A DNA stretch of 14,027 nt from Thermoplasmata archaeon. GTDB lineage: Archaea > Thermoplasmatota > Thermoplasmata > UBA184. The DNA lies in the NCBI GenBank assembly GCA_027314845.1, contig DAHVAA010000019.1, positions 1 to 14,027 on the forward strand. Direction: 5' to 3'. The notes below the pieces were generated by a model, which had not been told where the DNA came from, ran no database searches, and worked only from the letters and a program-made list of their open reading frames with translations. Position numbers and translations under genes: made by a program. This document shows, one piece after another, positions 5,615-14,027 of this stretch (positions within the stretch are counted from its first letter, which is position 1; each line of letters starts with the position of its first letter).

Positions 5615-6763
5615 ATGGCCGGGTTCTTCACCGCGCCCCGCATCGCATGGGGTCCCGGGGCGGCCGAACAGCTGAGCGGTCTCGCGGCCCATCGGGCGGG
5701 CGTCGTCGTGGATGCTTCCGTAGATGCCCACGATGGCGCCCGCAGAGTGGTCGAAGAGCTCGCCAAGACCCCGGCCACCGTTGAGCGGTTCGCTCTCCCG
5801 GAAGTTCCGGATCGCATCGACCGGGTCGCGGAGCTCGCCGACCGGATCCGCGGGTTCGCTCCCGATTGGCTGGTCGTGGTGGGCGGCGGGCGCGCGATCG
5901 ACTCCGGAAAGGCGGTCCGCCTCCTGGTCGAACGGCCTCAGCTCGACCTGCTGGCGCTCCCCCCCATCCTCGAGCTCGACGGCCCGCCCCGCGTCGGTCT
6001 GGTCGCGATCCCGACCACGAGCGGGAGCGGGGCCGAGGCGTCCGCCTCGGTCGATCTCTCTACGGCCGACGGAGATCCGTTCGAGCTCAGCCACCGCTCG
6101 CTCGCCCCGGACTGGGCGCTGCTCGACCCGGCCTTCGCGGACTCGCTGACGCCCGAGCTCCGGCTCGAGGGGGGTTTCGAGACAGCCGCGCAGTCGCTCG
6201 AGGCCTACCTCTCCGCCTGGGCGAACCCGCTCTCGGACCCGCTGGCCATCGACGCGCTCGCGACCGTGCTGGAGCGACTACCGCACGCGCTCCGCTGGAG
6301 CGATGACCCCGACGCGAAAGCCGCGCTCCACTACGCCGCCACCGCGGCCGGCCTGGCCTCGGGGAACGCGCAGCGCGGACTGGCCCACGCCCTCGCCCGG
6401 GCGCTCACCGGCCCGACCCGGCTCTCGTACGGCCGACTCCTCGGGATCCTGATCCCCCACGTGCTCGAATTCGACCGTCCGTCCGCGCGCGACCGGCTCG
6501 AGATGCTCGCCACCGCGGTACTGCGCGGGGAGAGCCCGACCCGCCTTCCGGTGGCGACGCGCTGGACCCGCCTTCTCGAGACGTTCCGCTGGCCCCCGAC
6601 CTTGTCGGCCGCGGGCGTTGACGTCGGTCGCCTTGCCTCCGCCCGCCCGAGCGTGATCGCCCAGACGCTCCGTTCTCCGGCCGTGCTCGCGAACCCCCGC
6701 ATCCCCTCTGCGGCCGACCTGGGCCAGCTCCTCGACCAGGTCGAAGGTCAACGGCGCGCGTGA
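5615..6763 (+). CDS. Iron-containing alcohol dehydrogenase family protein with altered metal site
   Basis: This 382-residue protein has the family's two-domain layout: an N-terminal NAD(P)-binding domain with VVVGGGRAIDSGKA (87-100) and IPTTSGSGAEAS (132-143), then an all-helical domain with EAYLSAWANPLSDPLAIDAL (196-215) and GILIPHVLEF (277-286). Family enzymes reduce aldehydes or ketones, or act as maleylacetate reductase or glycerol-1-phosphate dehydrogenase. By motif alignment to Fe-ADHs, metal ligand Asp is Glu189, the next His is Gln193, the third His is kept as His258 and the fourth His is Tyr272. The conserved His just after the third ligand is Arg262. GGGR instead of GGGS recalls glycerol-1-phosphate dehydrogenases, but their ASHDG motif is absent. 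Activity may be metal-independent, or lost. The ATG at 5615 lies 22 bases after the Fur-domain stop with no promoter box between. The substrate is unknown. Confidence 0.82.
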   Translation: MAGFFTAPRIAWGPGAAEQLSGLAAHRAGVVVDASVDAHDGARRVVEELAKTPATVERFALPEVPDRIDRVAELADRIRGFAPDWLVVVGGGRAIDSGKAVRLLVERPQLDLLALPPILELDGPPRVGLVAIPTTSGSGAEASASVDLSTADGDPFELSHRSLAPDWALLDPAFADSLTPELRLEGGFETAAQSLEAYLSAWANPLSDPLAIDALATVLERLPHALRWSDDPDAKAALHYAATAAGLASGNAQRGLAHALARALTGPTRLSYGRLLGILIPHVLEFDRPSARDRLEMLATAVLRGESPTRLPVATRWTRLLETFRWPPTLSAAGVDVGRLASARPSVIAQTLRSPAVLANPRIPSAADLGQLLDQVEGQRRA

Positions 6764-6810
6764 GCCGCCTTCCTCTCGCTCGCGCGGACTCGGCCCCGGG
6801 CACGTCACCG

Positions 6811-6819
6811 CCTAAATAG
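6811..6819 (+). promoter_or_regulatory. TATA box giving a leaderless transcript of the phosphate symporter fusion
   Basis: CCTAAATAG is centred 25 bases before the GTG at 6840, the expected distance from an archaeal TATA box to the first transcribed base. This implies a leaderless mRNA and supports the GTG as the true start. It lies in the 76-base gap after the Fe-ADH family gene, so the symporter fusion can be transcribed independently of it. Confidence 0.65.
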
Positions 6820-6839
6820 TTCGAAGCGTCCGCGAGAAC

Positions 6840-8921
6840 GTGCCCGACACGGGTCCCTCCGGGACGCCGGATCGGCCGGGGCTCCCCACCGACACCCGTC
6901 GGATCCTTCACGCCCTTGACACCGCCCGCGTGCAACGATTCCACTTCCGCACGATCGTCGTCGCGGGGATGGGATTCTTCACCGACGCCTACGACCTCTT
7001 CGTCATCTCCCTCGTCATCCCGATCCTGATCGCGCTCTCCCCGGGCGGATCGGTCAGCACCTCCGAGCTCGCGCTCCTCGGCTCGACCGCCCTGATGGGC
7101 GCGGCGGTCGGCCAACTGCTCTTCGGTTGGCTCGGCGACCGTCTCGGCCGGCGCCGGGTCTACGGGGTCACGCTCTCGCTGATGGCGGTCGCGGCGGTCG
7201 GCAGCGCGCTCAGCGTTCCGATCGCCGGCCTCTCTACGATATCGGTCCTGATCATCTGGCGGTTCTTCCTCGGGGTCGGCGTCGGGGGCGACTACCCGCT
7301 CAGCGCGACGATCATGAGCGAGTACTCGAACGTGCAAAGCCGCGGACGACTGGTCGCGACGGTCTTCGCGATGCAGGGGTTCGGGCTCCTCGCCGGCGCA
7401 GGGACGAGCCTCGCGGTCGTCTTCGCCATCCCGAACCTCGACGTGGCCTGGCGGCTCATCCTCGGGATCGGGGCGCTTCCCGCGCTCCTCACGATCTACT
7501 ACCGCATCCGGATGCCCGAGACCCCCCGATTCGACCTCGCTCGGGGGCGGCTCGCGGCCGCCGCGTCGACGGTCGGCTCGATCACGGGCACGCGCGTCGG
7601 CTCCACGTCGTCGTCGGGCCGCTCCCCGGGCGTTCCGATCCGCCAACTGTTCCGGTCGTATGGGCTCTTGCTCTTCGGGACGGCCGCGACGTGGTTCCTG
7701 CTCGACATCGCGTTCTATTCGACCAACATCTTCAATCCCCTGATTCTCAAACACATCGGCTTCGCGAGCGCCGCGAGCTATCCGGCGCTCGAGCAGGTCC
7801 GTCGGCTCGCGATCGGCAACGTGCTGATCGCGCTCGTCGCGAGCGTGCCGGGTTACTGGGCCGCGGTGGCGCTGATCGACCGGGTCGGACGTCGACCGCT
7901 CCAGTACATCGGCTTCGGCGTGATGGCGTTCGCCTTCCTGTTCCTCTCCCTCGACTGGAACGGCCTCGACAGCGTGCTCCCCGGCTTCTTGGCCGTCTAC
8001 GGGCTCACGTTCTTCTTCGCGAACTTCGGTCCGAACACGACCACGTTCGTCTATCCGAGCGAGGTCTTCCCGACGGCGTTCCGGACCACCGGCCATGGGA
8101 TCGCGGCGGCCGCCGGGAAAATCGGCGCGGTCATCGCGGTCTTCACGTTCGCGGGCCTGTACCTGTCGTACGGGATCCCCTGGTTCTTCGGCCTCCTCGC
8201 CGCGGTGTCGTTCCTCGGGTTCGTCCTGACGCTCGCGCTGCTCCCCGAGACCTCCCAGCGCTCGCTCGAGGACGTCTCGGGGGAGGACGAGCTTGCGGTC
8301 CTGGTTCGGCGCTTCTCGACCTACCTCCGCTCGCTCTCGCTCACCGGCCAGCAGGCCGCGATCGCGCTCCGCGAGCTCCTCGCCGACCCCACGACCGACC
8401 GCGACCTCAAGATCGACCGCATCCGCGCGATCGAGCACGAGGCCGATGAGGAGGTGCACCGGATCTTCATCGAGCTGAACAACCGTCGACTCACCTCCGA
8501 GGTGCGCGCGGAGGTCGGCCACCTCGCGAGCGCGCTCGACGATATCATCGACGGGATCGAATCGGTCTCGGCGCGCGTGCGGACCTACCATCTCGACCGG
8601 ACCCGGCCCGAGCTCAAGCGCTTCGCCGACATCGTCGTCGCGTGCGTCGAGCGCGTCTCGGACGGGATCCTCGGGCTCGACGAGCTCTACCGCGGCGCGC
8701 CCGCGAACCTCGACCACGCGATCGTCGAGGTGAACCGGCTCGAGAACGAGGCCGACGACCTCCTTCGGGACCTCCTCGAGAAGTTGTTCACCGAACGCGA
8801 CCCGGTCGAGATCCTGAAGTGGAAGGACTTCTACGAGCGTCTCGAGGTCATCACCGACCGCTGCGAGGACGTCACCGATGTCTTCCAGGACCTCGAGGTC
8901 CGCTACGCGCCCGGCCCGTGA
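6840..8921 (+). CDS. MFS phosphate:H+ symporter (Pht1/PHO84-like) fused to a DUF47/PhoU-like domain
   Basis: A 693-residue two-part protein. Residues ~30-470 form a 12-helix major facilitator of the phosphate:proton symporter family (TC 2.A.1.9). They contain GFFTDAYDLFVISLV (45-59), motif A GDRLGRRR (99-106) and the family hallmark GGDYPLSATIMSEY (149-162) with GRLVATVFAMQGFG (169-182). Later come FLLDIAFYSTNIF (286-298), FANFGPNTTTFVYPSEVFP (393-411) and LLPETSQRSLEDV (467-479), where these proteins normally end. Residues ~484-690 are an all-helical DUF47 (PhoU-like) domain with metal-binding-type acidic clusters EHEADE (532-537) and ENEADD (635-640) and a terminal EVITDRCEDVTDVFQDLEV. DUF47 proteins usually sit beside PiT transporters as accessory subunits; here the domain is covalently tied to an MFS carrier, probably on the cytoplasmic side. 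The start is fixed by the leaderless promoter. Phosphate as substrate is a strong family inference. Confidence 0.93.
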   Translation: MPDTGPSGTPDRPGLPTDTRRILHALDTARVQRFHFRTIVVAGMGFFTDAYDLFVISLVIPILIALSPGGSVSTSELALLGSTALMGAAVGQLLFGWLGDRLGRRRVYGVTLSLMAVAAVGSALSVPIAGLSTISVLIIWRFFLGVGVGGDYPLSATIMSEYSNVQSRGRLVATVFAMQGFGLLAGAGTSLAVVFAIPNLDVAWRLILGIGALPALLTIYYRIRMPETPRFDLARGRLAAAASTVGSITGTRVGSTSSSGRSPGVPIRQLFRSYGLLLFGTAATWFLLDIAFYSTNIFNPLILKHIGFASAASYPALEQVRRLAIGNVLIALVASVPGYWAAVALIDRVGRRPLQYIGFGVMAFAFLFLSLDWNGLDSVLPGFLAVYGLTFFFANFGPNTTTFVYPSEVFPTAFRTTGHGIAAAAGKIGAVIAVFTFAGLYLSYGIPWFFGLLAAVSFLGFVLTLALLPETSQRSLEDVSGEDELAVLVRRFSTYLRSLSLTGQQAAIALRELLADPTTDRDLKIDRIRAIEHEADEEVHRIFIELNNRRLTSEVRAEVGHLASALDDIIDGIESVSARVRTYHLDRTRPELKRFADIVVACVERVSDGILGLDELYRGAPANLDHAIVEVNRLENEADDLLRDLLEKLFTERDPVEILKWKDFYERLEVITDRCEDVTDVFQDLEVRYAPGP

Positions 8922-8941
8922 GTCGCGACGGGGCCGAGGGC

Positions 8942-10108
8942 TCAGCGCAGCGACTCCCTCCGCCCGTGCGAGAAGTCCCGCGCCGGGCTCAGGGCGGCGA
9001 GGGCGTCTTCGTTCAGGATCGGGCGCTTCCCCGTCGCGAGGGCGGCGAGGGTCCGGCCGACCCCGGGTCCGAGCATGAACCCCTGGCCACAGAGGCCGAC
9101 CCCGAGCCATAGCCCTTCGATGCCCGGCGCGCGGCCGACGATGGGGCTCCCGTCAGGCGTCATCGGATAGAGGCCCCGCCACACCCGCCGGATCGTGAGG
9201 TTCTTCAGTCGCGGGATAAGCTCGACCAGTCGGGCGGCCGCGATCGGCATGAACTCGAACGTCGAGGTTCGGCTCTCGCCGGGGATCGCCGGACGTGGGG
9301 TGTAGCAGAAGATGATCTGGCCGTCCGCGTCCTGCCCGAAGTAGAAGTTCGCGGTCTTCCCCTCGGGACCGGCGCGCAGGTCGACCACGAGCGGGGCGAG
9401 GAACGGTTTCACCGGTGCGGAGATGCCGCCCTCGTGGCTCTCGGGCGCGATCGGAAGCTCGAGCCCCGCCCGCCGGGCCAGCGTCGCGCCGTGGGCGCCG
9501 GCCGCGTCGATCACCACGGGGGCACGATACTCTCCGCGGTCGGTGACCACGCCCCGGACCGTGTGGTCGTCCGAGAGGAAGGAGAGGACCGACTCCCGGT
9601 ACCGGTACTCGGCATGGAGGCGGCGTGCCTCTTCGGTGAACGACTCGGCGGCCTTGAGGGGGTTCACCTGGCCGTCGCCCGGCGAGTAGGTTCCGCCGCG
9701 CAGGCCCTCCGGCGCGATGCCGGGAACGAGGCGGCGGACCTCCTCCGGCCCACGCCAATCGATCCCGAGCCGGTAAGCGTGCTGCACCTCGAGGAGCTGG
9801 CGGAGCGTCGACTCGGTCGCCTCGTCGTAGGCGGGGAAACAGTAACCGCCCGGCTTCCAGCCGATGTCGGTCCCGGTCTCCGCCTTCCAGCCGGAGAAGA
9901 TCGCGAGGCTCTCCTGGCCGAGCCGGATCTTCGCGGGGTCGGAGTGCGTCGCCCGCACGCCACCGATCGCGGCCTTGTTCTGGCCCTGGCCGGACGAGCT
10001 GAGCTCATCCAGCACCAGAACGCGCCAGCCCTCCCGCGCGAGGTAGTAGGCCGTGGGGTTCCCGACCGACCCCGCGCCGACCACGATCGCGTCAAACTCG
10101 GCCGGCAT
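8942..10108 (-). CDS. FAD-dependent L-proline dehydrogenase, beta (catalytic) subunit
   Basis: A 388-residue flavoprotein of the DAO/sarcosine-oxidase-beta family. VVGAGSVGNPTAYYL (9-23) is the Rossmann FAD loop, and ELSSSGQGQNKAAIGGVR (35-52) follows the second strand. The TPDGSPIVGRAP and GVGLCGQGFMLGPGVGRTLA segments at the C terminus complete the FAD site. The sequence pattern resembles the catalytic beta subunit of hyperthermophile dye-linked proline dehydrogenases, including the GxDIGWKPGGY and PGDGQVNPLKAA regions. It would oxidise proline to 1-pyrroline-5-carboxylate and pass electrons to its partner. Its ATG lies inside the alpha gene (17-base overlap), so the two are translationally coupled. 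The divergent P5C dehydrogenase supports proline as substrate. Sarcosine, hydroxyproline or another imino acid are alternatives. It ends 20 bases from the convergent symporter gene. Confidence 0.83.
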   Translation of the reverse strand: MPAEFDAIVVGAGSVGNPTAYYLAREGWRVLVLDELSSSGQGQNKAAIGGVRATHSDPAKIRLGQESLAIFSGWKAETGTDIGWKPGGYCFPAYDEATESTLRQLLEVQHAYRLGIDWRGPEEVRRLVPGIAPEGLRGGTYSPGDGQVNPLKAAESFTEEARRLHAEYRYRESVLSFLSDDHTVRGVVTDRGEYRAPVVIDAAGAHGATLARRAGLELPIAPESHEGGISAPVKPFLAPLVVDLRAGPEGKTANFYFGQDADGQIIFCYTPRPAIPGESRTSTFEFMPIAAARLVELIPRLKNLTIRRVWRGLYPMTPDGSPIVGRAPGIEGLWLGVGLCGQGFMLGPGVGRTLAALATGKRPILNEDALAALSPARDFSHGRRESLR

Positions 10109-12185
10109 CGCTCGCCTCCGAGAGGAATGCGGTGAGGGGAACCTCCTGCGTGAACGGACGCCGGACCCCGGGCGCCACCGCCTGGGGCCCGATCCCGAGC
10201 TCGCGGAAGACCCGGAGGATGAGCTCCCCGCAGGTCCGGCCCCCGCACGGTCCCATGCCGGTCCGGAGAGCGGCCTTGACAGCGTTCATGTCTCGGGACC
10301 CCGTCGCACGGACGTAGTCGATGACGGTCGCCCGCGTCACGCGCTCGCACCGGCAGAGGACGACCTCGTCGTCGCCCACCGCCGGCGTCCCCGGCGCCGG
10401 GGTCGGCGGAATCGGAACGCGGATGCGGACCCCGGCCACGAGGTCCGCTTCGTCCGCCGGCACGTCGAGCACGAGGAGCCGGCGGTGGCGGAGCGCACGC
10501 CCGGAGAGGATCCGGAGGACGCGGCCCTCGCCGACGGCCTCCCCCTCCCGACCGGTGGTCGGAACGACGTCCCCGACGCGAACGACCCTCTCCGGCATCT
10601 CCCAGGGGAGGGTCACTCGCGCGCGCCGTCCGCTCGCGTCGCTCCGACGGTCCACGAGCGTGATCGCGAGCCCGGGGCAGACCGCGACACACTTGAGGCA
10701 GCCAGAGCAGTCCCCGACGAGCTTCGGCCGGCCGAGCAGGTTCCCTTCAGGGATCTCGATGCTGTCGAGGGGGCAGACCTCGGTGCAGGGATTGCAGGGG
10801 ATCTCCTGCTCGCAGCGGATCTTCGGGTAGACGCGGACCCCCGCGGGCACGGGGTAGCTTCCGAGGACCGGGCCCGGGTGCGCCGCGAGCTCGGCGGCCC
10901 GCGCACGCCAGGCGTCCGGGACCTCGGCGGGAAAGCCGAAGTCGGAGAGGATCGTGCGCGCGACGATCTTCCCGGAGAAGATCGCCGCCGATGCTTCCGC
11001 GATCTCGCGCGCGTCCCCGGCGGCGTACGCCCGGAGCCCGACGCGGGTCGCTTCCTCGTACAGCTCGTTGACCGGGGAGAGTCCCACCGCGACCAGCACG
11101 GTGTCGACGTCAAACGCGACCTCCGAGCCGGGTATCGGTCGGAACCGTTCGTCGATTCGGGCGGCGACCACACGCTCCACATGCTCGGTACCTTCGGCCC
11201 GAAGCACCGAGTGACGGGTGTAGACCGGCACCCCGAGACGAAGGAGCTTGTCCCGGTGCACCTTGTAGCCTCCGACCTCGGGCAGCACCTCCACGACGGC
11301 GACCACGTCGACCCCCGCCTGCAGCGCCTGATACGCCACGATCAGACCGACGTTGCCGGCCCCGACGATGAACAACCGCTGGGACGGGAGCACGAGGTCG
11401 CGGTTCACGAGCGTCTGGAAGGCCCCGGCCCCGTACACTCCGGGAAGGTCGGCGCCCGGAAACGCGAGCGCGCGCTCTCGGGCTCCGGCGGCCACCAGGA
11501 TGGCGCGAGGACGGACCGCGGTGAACCGCCCCTCGTGCACCACCCCAACGATCCCACCCTCGAAGACCCCAACGACCGGCGTCGAGGTCCAGAGGTCCAC
11601 CGTACGGAGCGTCCGGACGTCGTGGACGAGCCGCTCGGCGATCGCCTGCCCCCGGTCACCGGCGTGGCAGTCGACGACCGACCCGAAGAAATTGTGCGTT
11701 TGGAGCGTGAGCTTGCCGCCGAGCGTCGGCTTGTCGTCGCAGACCGTAACCCGGAGGCCGCGCTCCCCGAGCTCGCGCGCCGCCTCGAGCCCGGCCGGTC
11801 CGCCCCCGACGATGAGGACGTCCGTCCACCTCTCGGAGACCGCCGGCTTCCACGACACCGGTCGGTCGTCCGCCTCGAGCTCGGGGTCGCCGACGGTCGA
11901 CCGGACGACGAGCCCCGGTCGGACGGGAGTGACGCAGGCTTTCACCGCGCGACCGTCCGCAACCACGAGGCACTGCGCGCACTGACCGTTCGCGCAGAAG
12001 ATCCCCTGCGGGGCGCCGTCGCGTTCGTGGTGACCGAAGACGTGGATCCCGTTCGCGATCAGGGCCGAGGAGACCGGTTCACCCGAACGGCCGAGGATCG
12101 TCCTCCCGTCGAACGTGAACGCGTCCCGAGGCGGCTCGCTAGGCACTTCGAGCACCGGATGCGCGAGCACCCTGCCGGACCGCAT
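10092..12185 (-). CDS. Proline dehydrogenase-type alpha subunit: fused 2Fe-2S / FAD-NAD / 2x4Fe-4S / BFD flavoprotein
   Basis: A 697-residue multi-cofactor subunit (numbering from the ATG at 12185). Domains in order: an HcnA-like plant-type [2Fe-2S] domain with FCANGQCAQC (C64, C69, C72) and C84; a pyridine nucleotide-disulfide oxidoreductase with FAD loop GGGPAG (127-132) and a second dinucleotide loop GAGNVG (275-280); a double 4Fe-4S ferredoxin with C458, C464, C467, C471 and C493, C496, C499, C503; and a C-terminal BFD-like [2Fe-2S] domain with C611xC613 and C647-x4-C652. In archaeal four-subunit proline dehydrogenases the FAD chain and ferredoxin-like chains are separate; here they are one polypeptide. 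It should relay electrons from the beta subunit to an unknown acceptor. ATG 12185 is preferred to the in-frame GTG at 12209 because a CTTTAAAG box lies only about 18 bases before the GTG and a GAGG precedes the ATG. Relatives also serve sarcosine, octopine and glycine (HcnABC) oxidation. Confidence 0.85.
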   Translation of the reverse strand: MRSGRVLAHPVLEVPSEPPRDAFTFDGRTILGRSGEPVSSALIANGIHVFGHHERDGAPQGIFCANGQCAQCLVVADGRAVKACVTPVRPGLVVRSTVGDPELEADDRPVSWKPAVSERWTDVLIVGGGPAGLEAARELGERGLRVTVCDDKPTLGGKLTLQTHNFFGSVVDCHAGDRGQAIAERLVHDVRTLRTVDLWTSTPVVGVFEGGIVGVVHEGRFTAVRPRAILVAAGARERALAFPGADLPGVYGAGAFQTLVNRDLVLPSQRLFIVGAGNVGLIVAYQALQAGVDVVAVVEVLPEVGGYKVHRDKLLRLGVPVYTRHSVLRAEGTEHVERVVAARIDERFRPIPGSEVAFDVDTVLVAVGLSPVNELYEEATRVGLRAYAAGDAREIAEASAAIFSGKIVARTILSDFGFPAEVPDAWRARAAELAAHPGPVLGSYPVPAGVRVYPKIRCEQEIPCNPCTEVCPLDSIEIPEGNLLGRPKLVGDCSGCLKCVAVCPGLAITLVDRRSDASGRRARVTLPWEMPERVVRVGDVVPTTGREGEAVGEGRVLRILSGRALRHRRLLVLDVPADEADLVAGVRIRVPIPPTPAPGTPAVGDDEVVLCRCERVTRATVIDYVRATGSRDMNAVKAALRTGMGPCGGRTCGELILRVFRELGIGPQAVAPGVRRPFTQEVPLTAFLSEASDAGRV

Positions 12186-12222
12186 CGGCCAAGCCTCGCG
12201 GAAAAACACCGGGAGCGGCCGT

Positions 12223-12230
12223 CTTTAAAG
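12223..12230. promoter_or_regulatory. Palindromic TATA box between the proline dehydrogenase and P5C dehydrogenase genes
   Basis: CTTTAAAG reads the same on both strands and is the only strong A/T box in the divergent spacer 12186-12286. Leftward it predicts a start near 12200, 15 bases before the alpha-subunit ATG. Rightward it predicts a start near 12253, about 34 bases before the P5C dehydrogenase ATG. It may serve one or both genes. GCATCAAT (12233-12240) and GCATCATT (12261-12268) form an imperfect direct repeat beside it. Confidence 0.55.
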
Positions 12231-12286
12231 CGGCATCAATGGAACTTCACGAAATCGTTAGCATCATTCGGTCGTTGGCGGCCGCC

Positions 12287-13906
<1,620 letters not shown>

Positions 13907-13921
13907 CGCGGGGGAGCCGCG

Positions 13922-14027
13922 TCAGCCCCTCGGAGCGACGACCCGGGGAGCGGTCGGGGCGAGCGGCCCGTCCGGCAGCGGGGACTCGACCGCTCGGTTG
14001 ATCGCGATCTCGGCGAGGTCGCTCGCG
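13922..14027 (-). CDS. Unidentified protein, C-terminal fragment (5' end outside window)
   Basis: Reading leftward from the window edge, one minus-strand frame encodes 34 residues beginning ASDLAEIAINRAVESPLPDG and ending at a TGA at 13922-13924. Its third codon positions are almost all G or C and its amino-acid mix is balanced, like the neighbouring real genes. The stop lies 15 bases from that of the convergent P5C dehydrogenase gene, typical of the tight packing here. The other two minus frames are also open over this short span, so the evidence is modest. No family is recognised. Confidence 0.4.
   Translation of the reverse strand, partial: ASDLAEIAINRAVESPLPDGPLAPTAPRVVAPRG

Noticed and set aside
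6405..9110. A very long open minus-strand frame (about 900 codons) opposite the symporter fusion
   Set aside because: Its product is a low-complexity Arg/Asp/Glu/Gly-rich string without domains. It is the antisense shadow expected opposite a G+C-rich gene with biased third positions.

Overview
The window looks like chromosomal DNA from a G+C-rich archaeon. By eye roughly two thirds of the bases are G or C, third codon positions are almost all G/C, and genes are tightly packed. Archaeal signals include isolated A/T-rich TATA-like boxes (CTAAATA, CCTAAATAG, CTTTAAAG) 20-40 bases before starts. At least one predicted start, the GTG at 6840, would give a leaderless transcript. The best guess is a Thermoplasmatota-like lineage, but this rests on gene style and promoter layout only. 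There are no rRNA, tRNA, CRISPR or mobile-element signals.

Layout. 1-399 (+) is the 3' end of a SAM-dependent methyltransferase gene; it overlaps by 4 bases the convergent moeA (396-1712, -). moeA follows a nucleoside phosphorylase-family gene (1726-2508, -). A divergent small double zinc-ribbon protein (2624-2911, +) converges on a minus-strand run of thioredoxin (2968-3399), a PAT/MnaT-type GNAT acetyltransferase (3456-4043) and a dienelactone hydrolase (4253-5008). After a 296-base divergent spacer comes a plus-strand run: a stand-alone Fur-type zinc/dimerisation domain with no DNA-binding domain (5305-5592), an iron-alcohol-dehydrogenase family protein with most metal ligands replaced (5615-6763), and a 693-residue fusion of a Pht1-like phosphate:proton symporter to a DUF47/PhoU-like domain (6840-8921).

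The right third is a proline-oxidation locus. On the minus strand a multi-cluster flavoprotein (10092-12185) overlaps an FAD-dependent amino-acid dehydrogenase (8942-10108). Together they resemble a dye-linked L-proline dehydrogenase whose small ferredoxin-like subunits have been fused into the alpha chain. Transcribed the other way is 1-pyrroline-5-carboxylate dehydrogenase (12287-13906, +). The set would convert proline to P5C and then glutamate, with electrons passed to an acceptor that cannot be seen here. A partial, unidentified minus-strand frame enters from the right edge (13922-14027).

The most unusual items are the transporter-DUF47 fusion, the Fur domain without a winged helix but with its own promoter, the metal-ligand-poor Fe-ADH near a dienelactone hydrolase, and the fused proline dehydrogenase alpha chain. 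None is a mobile defence or CRISPR-type system.
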